DNA of 31,685 bases, taken from the NCBI GenBank assembly GCA_026647295.1, contig JAPKHB010000003.1, positions 1 to 31,685 of the forward strand. Direction: 5' to 3'. The notes below the pieces were generated by a model. It saw only the letters and a list, made by a program, of their open reading frames with translations. It had not been told where the DNA came from and did no database searches. Origin of the DNA: Planctomycetota bacterium. Its GTDB lineage: Bacteria > Planctomycetota > PLA2 > JAEUHO01. The position numbers and the translations under genes were made by a program. The first letter of the stretch is position 1; each line of letters starts with the position of its first letter. Shown piece after piece: positions 1 through 7,400 of this stretch.

Positions 1-796
1 GCTGGAGGATCCAGGACAGATCCAGGCCGACCTCGCTGGCGCGCTGCCGGATGTCCCGCAGCGCCGCCACTCGCACTTTGGACAGCCACTGGCGCGTGTG
101 CCCGCTGAGGCGCGCGGCCTCGGTCATCCCGGGTCCGCCGAGGCGTCGGGGCGCGAGCAACGCCGCCGCCAGGTGGCCGTGGCGCTGGATCACCACGTCC
201 AGGATGGCGGCCAGCTTCCGCTCCGCGTCCTCCAGGGCCAGGGCCACGTCCGGTCGCGGTCCCTGCGCCTCCCCACCGCGGTCCCATGCGTGGTCGCGCT
301 CGCGCTCTTCTCGGCGGAGCTGCCCGCGCATCTCCGCCCGGGCGTGCTGCCAAGCCACTCCGGCCGCGTAGGCGATCAACGGCTCGTGCGCGCAGTAGCC
401 CCCCAGGGGCCCGGCCTCGGGGGGGTGCCCGCGCGTGAGCAGGAGGCCGGGCAGGTCGTCAACGACCTCAGTCACACGGCGGCGATCCGCGCGCCAGCGC
501 CGCCTGAGGTAGGCGGCGACCGGCTGAAGCACGCACACGCCGAACCGGTCCCAGGCGCCCGTAGAGCCCAGTTGGCAGGCGCAGGCCAGGTACAGATCCT
601 CGGCGTGGACTTCGCCAAGGGTCGAACGCGAGGCTCCGGCGGCGGCCGAACCGTCGGCCGCCAGCCGCTCCGCGGCCTGCAGGGCGTGCGGTCGGAAGTA
701 CGCCGGGGCGCAGCGCAGGCCGGCATGGGCCCGTGCGCCCCGCGCGAAGGCGAGCCCCAGAGCCTCGTCGATCCCCCGTGAGTCCCCCGAGCGCAC
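1..796 (-). CDS. Divergent RNA polymerase sigma-factor-like protein, partial at window edge
   Basis: Reading leftward from a GTG at 796 the frame is open for 265 codons and leaves the window without a stop. GGAGGT lies six bases before the GTG, which decides the start. Residues 65-105 (a DLYLACAC segment, then a helix ending YLRRRW) and 135-160 (YAAGVAWQHARAEMR) resemble region 2 of the divergent sigma factors common in myxobacteria. Residues 222-255 (MTEAARLSGHTRQWLSKVRVAALRDIR) resemble a region 4 helix-turn-helix. If correct it directs RNA polymerase to a set of promoters. It is transcribed divergently from the 1213 gene. Family assignment is by eye; a plain HTH regulator is the alternative. 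That the frame is coding is more certain than its function. Confidence 0.6.
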   Translation of the reverse strand, partial: MRSGDSRGIDEALGLAFARGARAHAGLRCAPAYFRPHALQAAERLAADGSAAAGASRSTLGEVHAEDLYLACACQLGSTGAWDRFGVCVLQPVAAYLRRRWRADRRRVTEVVDDLPGLLLTRGHPPEAGPLGGYCAHEPLIAYAAGVAWQHARAEMRGQLRREERERDHAWDRGGEAQGPRPDVALALEDAERKLAAILDVVIQRHGHLAAALLAPRRLGGPGMTEAARLSGHTRQWLSKVRVAALRDIRQRASEVGLDLSWILQ

Positions 797-1212
797 TCCA
801 GACCTCCAATCGCGCGTTGAGCGGCCGGGAGGATAGCAGGGAGCCGGGGAGGACATGAAGGCCCCGGGGAAGGCCGACCGCGCTACCAGTCAAGGGACTC
901 GCCAGGGCCCCCCATCGGGCCCCCAGGGGGCGCCTCGGCCCCGCACCGTGGGCCGACGCAGAACCCACGACAGGGACTAAGGTCCCAGAATTCACGAGTG
1001 GGGCCAGATCCCCGTTGGGGGCCCAGGCTGCGCATGACTCCGGTCGTAACCCCGCTGCCTGGAATGGGTTACGGACGCCCAGTTGCCACGTCGCGGAGCT
1101 GGCTGGCTCGGCCCCGGGAAAAAAAGTCGGAAAAATCAGGTTACCGACGGCGATTCGGCGGACCAGTACTTAATGGAGGCGGCGACCTCGACGGGCCTCC
1201 GGAGGACGCGCG
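797..1212. other. Divergent intergenic region
   Basis: This 416-base stretch separates the leftward sigma-like gene from the rightward 1213 gene, so promoters for both should lie here. Short open frames exist on both strands but none has a recognisable protein. An AT-richer patch at about 1118-1175 (runs of A, then TACTTAAT) is the only segment that looks promoter-like. I could not assign a convincing -35/-10 pair. Confidence 0.5.
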
Positions 1213-1485
1213 ATGGCACGCCAGATTCGCAGGTTCGGTCGGTGGCTCCTGGGGCTGGGGGCCCTGGCCGGGATGCTCTTCCTGCTGCTTCCGCCCCACC
1301 GGCCGGCCCGGGCGGCCACGTTCACGAGCCCCATCTGGACGCTCTCGGCCACGCTGGAGTGCCCCTGCAGCTGCGACTGCAACCGGCCGCCCAACACCTC
1401 GCCCGAGGGGGTCAACTACATCAGCACGGCGCTGAACGAGGGCTTCTTCGTGGCCTCGATGCCCGGCGTGCGCGAGGCCGTCTGA
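1213..1485 (+). CDS. Small secreted hypothetical protein (signal peptide)
   Basis: This is a 90-residue protein starting with ATG, with GGAGG seven bases upstream. Residues 1-35 form a clear signal peptide: basic RQIRRFGR, a hydrophobic core (LLGLGALAGMLFLLL) and a cleavage region ending ARA. The mature part is about 55 residues and holds a compact Cys cluster (CPCSCDC) around residues 50-56, which could bind a metal or form disulfides outside the cytoplasm. The stop TGA shares its A with the ATG of the next gene, so the two are probably co-translated. No known family was recognised. It is the first gene of the 1213-2665 cluster. Confidence 0.65.
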   Translation: MARQIRRFGRWLLGLGALAGMLFLLLPPHRPARAATFTSPIWTLSATLECPCSCDCNRPPNTSPEGVNYISTALNEGFFVASMPGVREAV

Positions 1486-1931
1486 TGCGCGGGGGCGCTC
1501 TCTCCGTCGCCGATGTCCTCGTCCCCTGGGACGCGCCGAGCGGACGCCCGTGGTCGGTCACGCTCGCCTTGGCCGAGGTGTCGATCGAGACGCTCGCGAC
1601 GGGGTCCGAACTCGACGTGCCCCTGTGGGGGGTCGTCTCGGGACCCCACCCCCTCCCGGACGTAGGCCGCCTGACCCTCGGCGACCGGCTGCGCATCACG
1701 CTCGACGCGCCCGGAGGCCGGGGCGCACGCCGCGTGCGGCTGGAACCGCTGCAGCCCGTGCCGCCCGAGGAGCGTTCGGGTCCCGACACTGGGCCGCTCC
1801 CCGGCGTTCTGGTTCGCATCGTCCCCGGTGCGTTCGAGCTGGACCCCGCCGATCACCGCTTCGGGTTGCCCCCCGACGCGAACCCCAAGGATCAACACGG
1901 GCCCGAGGGTCCGGAAGGAGAGGACGCATGA
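1485..1931 (+). CDS. Hypothetical protein, second gene of small-protein cluster
   Basis: A 148-residue frame beginning at the ATG that overlaps the preceding TGA by one base (TGATG). The open frame extends further upstream, but the coupled ATG is the natural start. The sequence is rich in Val, Leu, Pro and Gly with alternating hydrophobic residues, suggesting beta structure. The last 30 residues are Pro/Gly/Asp rich and probably disordered. No signal peptide or membrane segment is visible. It ends in an ATGA overlap with the 1928 gene, so 1213, 1485 and 1928 form one translationally coupled unit. Function unknown. Confidence 0.55.
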   Translation: MRGGALSVADVLVPWDAPSGRPWSVTLALAEVSIETLATGSELDVPLWGVVSGPHPLPDVGRLTLGDRLRITLDAPGGRGARRVRLEPLQPVPPEERSGPDTGPLPGVLVRIVPGAFELDPADHRFGLPPDANPKDQHGPEGPEGEDA

Positions 1932-2263
1932 TCGTAGGCACGACGCTCTTCAAGCTGGACGGCAACCCCTACTACTCGCCGGAGTTCCCGCGTGGGGGCT
2001 TGGCCGGTGTGTTCGTGATCGATGTCACCCACGTGGTCTCGACGCCGGACGTGACGGTGACGATCGAGCACCGCAACGCGGAGGACACCTCCTTCGCGAC
2101 GGCGGCGACCTTCTCTACGATCTCGGCCGTGGGCACGGCCATCCAGGAGGCCACCTCGCTCAAGGAGATCATCCGGCTCAAGTTCACCTTCGATGCCGGC
2201 GACGGCGCCCTGGCGGGCCTCCACTTCGTGCTGCAGGCCCCGACCTGGCGGCCCTACGACTAG
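1928..2263 (+). CDS. Small beta-rich hypothetical protein, tandem copy 1
   Basis: A 111-residue protein whose ATG overlaps the previous stop (ATGA), with AAGGAG about eight bases upstream. It starts MIVGTTLFKL, has many beta-branched residues in alternating runs, and ends APTWRPYD. The 2333 gene is an obvious paralogue: shared marks are the MIV.TTL.KL start, PYY, VEHRN/IEHRN, TSFA, KEI.RLK.TF and the WRPY end. No signal peptide, membrane segment or known motif is seen. The pair may form a small beta-sandwich structural or binding protein, but that is only an inference from composition. Confidence 0.65.
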   Translation: MIVGTTLFKLDGNPYYSPEFPRGGLAGVFVIDVTHVVSTPDVTVTIEHRNAEDTSFATAATFSTISAVGTAIQEATSLKEIIRLKFTFDAGDGALAGLHFVLQAPTWRPYD

Positions 2264-2277
2264 GCATCCCCGTCCCC

Positions 2278-2311
2278 GGGGGCGGCCGGCGGCCTTGCCG
2301 CTGCCGCCCCC
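2278..2311 (+). other. Strong hairpin between tandem duplicates
   Basis: Arms 2278-2286 and 2303-2311 are a perfect 9-bp inverted repeat. An inner 4-bp stem (2287-2290 with 2297-2300) closes a six-base loop, leaving only a two-base bulge. There is no T-tract, so it is not a standard intrinsic terminator. It sits in the 69-base gap between the 1928 and 2333 genes and could be a processing or attenuation structure. Confidence 0.55.
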
Positions 2312-2332
2312 CCGGCTTGGAGCATCCTCCCC

Positions 2333-2665
2333 ATGATCGTCGACACGACCCTCCTCAAGCTCGGCGGGACGCCCTACTACACGCCACCCTTTCCCCGCCA
2401 GGGGCTTGCGGCGACCTTTGTCGTGGACGTGGTCGAACTCACGGGCTCGCCCACGGTGACAGTGGATGTCGAGCACCGCAACCGCGACGAGACCTCCTTC
2501 GCCAGCCTAGGGACGTTTTCCTCGATCACGACCGACGGGCTCAAGACCGCGAGCTTCTCGGCGATCAAGGAGATCGTAAGGCTCAAGATCACCTTCGCAG
2601 CGGGCGACGCTTGGAGCGATGCGATCCGCTTGATCGTGCAGGATCCGTCATGGAGGCCCTACTAG
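2333..2665 (+). CDS. Small beta-rich hypothetical protein, tandem copy 2
   Basis: A 110-residue paralogue of the 1928 product, aligning end to end with almost no gaps. Both begin MIV, carry the EHRN and TSFA segments, keep the KEIVRLKITF-type strand near residues 82-91, and end WRPY. It starts with ATG 69 bases after the first copy stops and has only a weak upstream GGAG. It is the last clear gene of this small cluster; a 6-bp-stem hairpin (2667-2682) follows the TAG directly. The divergence between copies suggests an old duplication. Function unknown. Confidence 0.65.
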   Translation: MIVDTTLLKLGGTPYYTPPFPRQGLAATFVVDVVELTGSPTVTVDVEHRNRDETSFASLGTFSSITTDGLKTASFSAIKEIVRLKITFAAGDAWSDAIRLIVQDPSWRPY

Positions 2666-2666
2666 T

Positions 2667-2682
2667 GCTGCCGCCGGGCAGC
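2667..2682 (+). terminator. Possible terminator hairpin after tandem pair
   Basis: Arms GCTGCC and GGCAGC with a four-base loop begin two bases after the TAG stop of the 2333 gene. There is no following T-run, so this is a weak candidate for the end of the 1213-2665 transcript. Confidence 0.3.
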
Positions 2683-3281
2683 CTCAGCGGCGTTCCCTGG
2701 GGTGCGTCCCACAGTTTGACTCTGTGGCCTTCCCGCAGGCTTCCATGGGGGAAGACAGCCTGCGGAACGCCTGGAATCGGCGCTTGCAGTTGTGGGGATT
2801 GCGCATGCAGCGGGCGTCCGGACTTCGAGCAAGGCTGTGCGCTGTGCGGCGGAGCAGTTTCCGGCCGGTTCGCTTCTGCTCTGCAGTGGAGTTTTCGCAT
2901 GCACCGGACTAGCCTTGAGGCTGACGAGGGAACTGGCGTTGCGGCCATGTTGAGTTCGATGGCTAGGGCACCGTTGACGCCCAGGTTCATCGCAACACCT
3001 GCGGACAACGCGCTCATGCGGCTCATCGCCCAAGCGCACTCGCAGCAGACGATCGACCGGATTGGGTACGCATGGAGTTGCACGACCCCCCGCCCAATGA
3101 TCCGTATCAGGTTCATCTCCGCTGGACCGAGCTGTGCGGATGAGCCTGTGGCGTGCGGCACCGCGGGGGGGGCAGATGACGAGAGGCCTGCGCGTCCCAA
3201 GCTGCTTCCCTTTGTCGAGCCGGGGACGCCCCAGTCGTCGTAGAGTGGCCGCAGACAAGTCCAGGCCGCGAGCCTGAGTCT
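2683..3281. other. Unassigned 0.6 kb gap
   Basis: No gene can be supported here. A plus-strand frame is open to a TAG at 3241-3243 and includes a Cys-rich stretch (around 2780-2870). A minus-strand frame is open across much of the same DNA. Neither has a credible start, ribosome site or recognisable domain. It could hold a decayed gene or a mobile-element scar between the small-protein cluster and the lipoprotein cassettes. Confidence 0.4.
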
Positions 3282-4109
3282 GTGGGCTACAGGTTCAAGG
3301 TCCAATACTGCAACCTCACCAAGAACTCATGGATGTACCAGATCGTCTCCATCCTCGAAGCGGGTCACATACGAAAGCCCGATGGCACCCGTGGGGCCTT
3401 CACGTACGAGAGGATTCTAATTGGTGAGATCTTCCGAGTTGACGATCACGGGTGTACGATCGTACCCGACCGTCACATGTCCCTGCGACTCTATGGCAAT
3501 CCCCCCCGGCAACCTGATGCTGACTCCGCTACGCAGTCCGTCTGCTTGCTCTGCGACTACCAAGTTATTCGGAAGGCCTGGCAATATGACAATGTCCAGG
3601 TGCATGCCCCTCCCGGGGCGTTGGAGAGCGGGGACAATCCTCTACCTAGGAGCATCCAGCGTAGTTTTTCGGACGATCCGGGTTACCACCTGACCGAGTA
3701 CATCAGGGAGGGCAAGGGCTGTTTGCTGGATGGCGCGGACCTGAGGTTCTCTCGCGGCTGGGGGCTGGCTCATTCACAGCGGGCGGTGGCCGGATGGAGC
3801 ACGTATTTCACCTGGGCGATACCCTGCGCGCCCCCGCCTGCTTCCCCCCCCTCTCCAGGGCCGAGCGGCGCGCCGCCAGGTCCTCCCCTCCCCCCTCCCA
3901 TCATCCCGCCGCCGACGACTCCTCCTCCGCGCCCCCTGCAGCCTGAGCATGGCTCAAAGTCCGGCGTGCCGACCTTTAGCTCCTCGGACGATTTCGACAT
4001 CGGAGGGAAGGATGCGCCGCGCGTACGTCCGGGGCCGAGCGGATGGACCCGGGACGAGGGCGGTCCTCGGGGCGAGTCCGGCGAAGGGCGCCGTCCGGTA
4101 CCAAGATGA
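3282..4109 (+). CDS. Hypothetical protein with proline-rich linker, cassette 1 upstream gene
   Basis: A 275-residue frame starting at GTG 3282; the ribosome site is weak, so the start is uncertain. Residues 1-185 look folded, with aromatic-rich strands and a short Cys pair (VCLLCDYQ). Residues 186-222 are strongly proline-rich, almost certainly an extended linker, and the tail is Gly/Arg/Asp rich. No signal peptide is seen. The stop overlaps the ATG of the 4106 lipoprotein gene (ATGA), so the two are likely co-translated. The 5343 product, also placed before a lipoprotein gene, has a similar C.C.(Y/F)(Q/R)Q-type segment followed by an aromatic strand, suggesting distant paralogy. Function unknown. 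Confidence 0.5.
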   Translation: MGYRFKVQYCNLTKNSWMYQIVSILEAGHIRKPDGTRGAFTYERILIGEIFRVDDHGCTIVPDRHMSLRLYGNPPRQPDADSATQSVCLLCDYQVIRKAWQYDNVQVHAPPGALESGDNPLPRSIQRSFSDDPGYHLTEYIREGKGCLLDGADLRFSRGWGLAHSQRAVAGWSTYFTWAIPCAPPPASPPSPGPSGAPPGPPLPPPIIPPPTTPPPRPLQPEHGSKSGVPTFSSSDDFDIGGKDAPRVRPGPSGWTRDEGGPRGESGEGRRPVPR

Positions 4110-5026
4110 TCCACCTCAATGCTTTGCGCCCGATCGGGGGGAAGGCAGCACTGGCGGCTCCGGTCTCAGTGCTATTGTCGGCCTTGGCTGCTTTGGGATG
4201 CCACAACCGGCTGACTCCGGTGTCGAGTCGTTCCCCCGACGCCAGCGCGCCGGCCGCGCAGAATGAGGAGGCCCTGGACGAATGGCGGAGGGCGCTGGCG
4301 GAGTGGGAGATGGATCCGAAGCGCTCCCGGCCACTCCCTGCGGTTACCCTGCGCGATGTTCCAGTGCTTGTGGGATTGCTGCGGGAGTCCGTGGCGTTGG
4401 CGGCTGTAGCTGCGCTACGTTCCGATGATGAAGTACTCGCCGCCGCAGTTCCCGGCGTGATCGCGGAGTTCCGCCGAGCCTTGGAGGCCCGCGTGCCATC
4501 GCGGGCGGAGTACGCGCCGGCGAGCAAGGCGGAACTAGGCGACACGAACGTTAGACTTTCTGCCCTGAAGTTCTTCGCGGCGGCCGGGCCCGTTGCATCG
4601 GCGGTCGGGGAGGATCTCGTTACACTCCTCAAGCGTGCACGAATCGATGGGGAGTATTCCGGGCACGAGAACGCACTCGCACGGGCGATCGCCGCAGTTC
4701 TGTCCGAGGACCCCACGCCCCTCGTGGCGGCTTCGCGGCACGAGCACGCTGGTGTTCGACTTGAAGCTTGCCACGCGATGCGCTACATGATGCGAGCCCG
4801 GGACGTTGTCGGGCCGGCTCTGGCCGAGCGGATCGGTGATGTGTCGGATGCGGTCGTACGTGAGGCTGTGAGTGCGCTGGGCGAACTAAGGTGGAGTAGT
4901 CGTGAGATCGTAGAGGCCCTCGAAGCACGGATCGGGATCGCTAAGTCGGATTTGGGTCCCCTGAAGCGCGGACTAGCCCACCTACGAGAGATCGCATCCA
5001 CTGCTCGAACAGGTGACTCCAAGTGA
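4106..5026 (+). CDS. Putative HEAT-repeat lipoprotein
   Basis: A 306-residue protein starting at the ATG coupled to the preceding stop. The N-terminus has a hydrophobic stretch (residues 15-31) ending in the lipobox-like ALGC at 29-32, predicting signal peptidase II cleavage and lipid anchoring at Cys32. The rest is helical with repeated Leu/Ala/Val patterns, e.g. ESVALAAVAAL and VVREAVSALGEL near the C-terminus, typical of HEAT-like repeats that act as protein-binding scaffolds. A segment reading AVPGVIAEFRRALEAR is matched by ALPAVLAKFKASLAAR in the truncated lipoprotein at 11355, so the two are probably paralogues. Partner unknown. Confidence 0.6.
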   Translation: MIHLNALRPIGGKAALAAPVSVLLSALAALGCHNRLTPVSSRSPDASAPAAQNEEALDEWRRALAEWEMDPKRSRPLPAVTLRDVPVLVGLLRESVALAAVAALRSDDEVLAAAVPGVIAEFRRALEARVPSRAEYAPASKAELGDTNVRLSALKFFAAAGPVASAVGEDLVTLLKRARIDGEYSGHENALARAIAAVLSEDPTPLVAASRHEHAGVRLEACHAMRYMMRARDVVGPALAERIGDVSDAVVREAVSALGELRWSSREIVEALEARIGIAKSDLGPLKRGLAHLREIASTARTGDSK

Positions 5027-5342
5027 AAACTCGCGGAGTTGCCATTCAGATCGAACGGCAGGATCTTGACGAGATCTTGTCAGTCGGAGGGCGGCCAGCG
5101 GTGGGCCTACCTGGTCTGGCGGACAAACCCAGGGGAATCGGAAGCGCCGAGGAGCCGGACCGGCAGGCGCAGGCTGGACCTCTTGGGTCGGGTTTCAAAC
5201 CACGGCGCCTCGGGGCCTTCGCCGGGGTTGGCGCTCCGGGTGGTGGCCTGATAGGCTCTGGGGCAGTCATGGCGACGAGGACTCGCACGGGCGGTGCAGG
5301 AGGTCGCGGCGCGGACCAGCGCGTAATGCGCCGCTGTTGGCC
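5027..5342 (+). other. Cassette 1/2 spacer containing repeat copy R1
   Basis: About 316 bases between the 4106 and 5343 genes. A frame opening with GTG at 5023 runs to 5346, but it crosses the repeated element and its protein is low-complexity Gly/Arg, so I do not call it a gene. The useful content is repeat copy R1 at 5251-5315. Confidence 0.5.
5251..5315 (+). repeat. Inter-cassette repeat, copy R1
   Basis: First and most diverged of four copies. The shared core is a TAGGCTCTGGG-like segment followed by CAGYCATGGCGACGAGGACTCG, then a GGTGCAG(A) segment and a GTCG(T/C)GGC segment. It ends about 28 bases before the ATG at 5343. Other copies are at 7332, 9534 and 11034. Confidence 0.7.
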
Positions 5343-6539
5343 ATGAGCAGCCGTTCGATGTTCGGTTCGCCGGGGAAGGCTGGTGCCCGCTGCACAGGCT
5401 GTGGCGGTCAGTCCTGCGCAGAAGACCAGGCGCAGCGTGCCCTCGAGTTCTCACTCGTCATGGCGGCCAGGCAGAGCAGTGCCATACCCTTCTGGAACAT
5501 CGCGGGCATTGGCGACATGTATCACCGCTCTTTCCGCGGCGAGCGGAGTGACGCCACCGACCAAGCTGTCCTTGGAGCCGTGCGCCTCGCGTCAGAGTTC
5601 GCCGATGTCCTGGGGCGCACGCTCGTCGGGCCCCTGCTCGCCTTCGCAGGTCTTGATCTTGCGCTGCTTGACGATGCGGCGGAGGACGAACCTCGAGTGG
5701 GAGGTGGGCCACGTGGGCCACGAATGGACCCGGTGCCGAATCCCTACGGCAGCGATCTCAGAGCCGAGGGTGGGGAAGACTCATATCCAGCCGTGCCGGG
5801 CGGCTCTGGAGGGGGGGCGGGCGGCGGCGGAGCCCGCTGCGAAGTCAAGCGGTGGGCATATCCTCTCTACTGGGTTCCGGTCCCAGGCAAGGGCGAGAAC
5901 GTGGACCCGGAGGACATGTTTGTCGGCTTTCACTTCGAGGCTGAAATCGAGTTCAAGGAAGAGCCGGAGAGCGGGATCTACTGCATGTGTTGCGTGTTTC
6001 GGCAGTTCCTCAAGAAGACGGTCACAACGGGTGTGGGGTCCGACTTGGAGTCAACCGGGCGCACCCCGCGGTCAGGAGCTTGGGGTCGCGACACCCAGAG
6101 TGGGGAGCAGTATGGCGGATCGCGCAAGGACAGAAGTGCCAGCGATGGCAAGACGGCCAACCCACCGGACTCTCAAGCGGGGGAGGCCGCTCACAGGTGG
6201 AGCAAGTGTGAGATTGCCTTCGATGATTCGCCCGGCGAACCTGTTGGGGCCCTCGGTGCGGGGGTCTCCGAGCTTACATACGATTTCGTGGGGGTGGTGT
6301 ACGACCGGTGCAACCAGTGGGCATACGTCGACTCCCGCCGCTTCATTCTTAGCCGCCGCGTGACAGTCGGCTGGGACGAGAGCGACCCTGAGGAGCACAA
6401 GGAGAGAGTAACAGACGATCACAGTCGTGGCGCGCGAGATGTTCCCCCCGAGCCGGCGGACAGTGCCTGGGACCACACTCGAAAGGGGCCCGACGACAAG
6501 GCGCGTCCCATGCCGGGGACGCCGATGGAGCGTGCATGA
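5343..6539 (+). CDS. Hypothetical protein, cassette 2 upstream gene
   Basis: A 398-residue frame from ATG 5343 (a TTG two codons earlier is also possible). It has a Cys-containing N-terminus (CTGCGGQSC), a hydrophobic helical segment near residues 83-110 (VLGRTLVGPLLAFAGLDLALL), a glycine-rich linker around 155-163, then a beta-rich domain containing CMCCVFRQFLKK and, after a polar insertion, a strand-rich end (SELTYDFVGVVYDRC). The C-terminal 50 residues are polar and probably disordered. The stop overlaps the ATG of the 6536 lipoprotein (ATGA). The Cys/aromatic segment resembles that in the 3282 product. No enzyme motif is seen; function unknown. Confidence 0.5.
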   Translation: MSSRSMFGSPGKAGARCTGCGGQSCAEDQAQRALEFSLVMAARQSSAIPFWNIAGIGDMYHRSFRGERSDATDQAVLGAVRLASEFADVLGRTLVGPLLAFAGLDLALLDDAAEDEPRVGGGPRGPRMDPVPNPYGSDLRAEGGEDSYPAVPGGSGGGAGGGGARCEVKRWAYPLYWVPVPGKGENVDPEDMFVGFHFEAEIEFKEEPESGIYCMCCVFRQFLKKTVTTGVGSDLESTGRTPRSGAWGRDTQSGEQYGGSRKDRSASDGKTANPPDSQAGEAAHRWSKCEIAFDDSPGEPVGALGAGVSELTYDFVGVVYDRCNQWAYVDSRRFILSRRVTVGWDESDPEEHKERVTDDHSRGARDVPPEPADSAWDHTRKGPDDKARPMPGTPMERA

Positions 6540-7111
6540 ATCGCGCATCGCGCCTGAGTGCATGGCTCATCCCTATCGTCGGGGGGGTGTGGTGGTCCAG
6601 TGGTTGTGGGGGTGCGCCTGGTTCTAGCGGCCAGCCTGTGACGCTGGTGTACTGGGTGTGCTCTGAGGCGAGCTGCGGTTCACGGGCTGGGGAGAGTACC
6701 CTCGTCTTCAGTTCGGATGGCAGAGCGAAGTTGACGCTTCGGGGCCTAGATGAGATGACCGTGTTGAGTGGCACTTGGAGTGGCGATGAGTGGCTGCGTC
6801 CTCGTGTGCGGTGGGCGCGCGTGCACATTATGCAATCGCGCGCGCACGAGTCAGGTTCGCGCGGGAGTCGATCTGATGCGACTCCGAAGGATGACCTCTC
6901 TCAAAGGGCGCGATTTCGCTGGCGTGCCGAGAAAAGGACCACGAGCGCAGTGATGAGTGGCAAACCTACAGGGGACGGTGGCGTGGAGACAAGCATCGAA
7001 GCCGTGGACTGGCCCTCACGGCGTGGGATTCCGAGGGTTCATAGATGGATTCTTGCGACCATCAGAACCCTCCCGCCGGCCAAGGCGCGCGGGCACCTTG
7101 AGTTGCCATGA
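6536..7111 (+). CDS. Putative small lipoprotein
   Basis: A 191-residue protein translationally coupled to the 5343 gene. Residues 1-24 form a lipoprotein signal: basic MNRASR, a hydrophobic segment LIPIVGGVWW and the lipobox SSGC with Cys24. A short beta-like region follows (about 33-85: TLVYWVC, STLVFSSDGRAKLTLRGL, VLSGTW), with a pattern like small lipoproteins of lipocalin or C-lobe type. From about residue 90 the sequence becomes Arg/Ser rich with no clear structure, so a frameshift or degenerate C-terminus is possible. Extracytoplasmic location is inferred from the lipobox only. Confidence 0.5.
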   Translation: MNRASRLSAWLIPIVGGVWWSSGCGGAPGSSGQPVTLVYWVCSEASCGSRAGESTLVFSSDGRAKLTLRGLDEMTVLSGTWSGDEWLRPRVRWARVHIMQSRAHESGSRGSRSDATPKDDLSQRARFRWRAEKRTTSAVMSGKPTGDGGVETSIEAVDWPSRRGIPRVHRWILATIRTLPPAKARGHLELP

Positions 7112-7183
7112 GCAGCGCTTCCTACTTGCGCTCCCTGACGAACCGAACGGCCTGTTTTCAACGAATCCTCGTCAGGCGAGACA

Positions 7184-7400
7184 GTGCGGGGCGCGCCCGT
7201 CGGCGGGCCTGTCGGGAGGGACCGGCACGTCCTGGGGGGAGGCCGGCCCCGGATCAGAGCGCCTCGGACAGGCCGTCGCCCCGGGGTGAGCCTGGCCGTG
7301 GTAGGGGGATGGCGCCCCGGCCGGCCGTCCGCTACCCTGTGGGCCAACCATGGCGACGAGAACTCGAGCGAAAGGTGCAGAATGTCGTGGCACGGAGTAC
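7184..7400 (+). repeat. Inter-cassette repeat, copy R2 with extended upstream homology
   Basis: The core (7332-7400) matches R3 and R4. Between R2 and R3 the similarity extends upstream for at least another 80 bases (7250-7331 against about 9455-9533), including a shared GTGAGCCTGGCCG block and a G-run/TGGC block. The ATG at 7382 of the next gene lies inside the repeat, which could therefore act as its promoter or leader. This is most of the 7112-7381 gap, where I see no other gene. Confidence 0.7.

Noticed and set aside
468..995. Minus-strand frame overlapping the sigma-like gene
   Set aside because: Arg/Gly/Pro-rich, in a different frame from the better-supported gene with a GGAGGT site.
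5023..5346. Plus-strand frame with a GTGA-coupled start after the 4106 gene
   Set aside because: It crosses the repeated element R1 and encodes low-complexity sequence; the repeat is better explained as non-coding.
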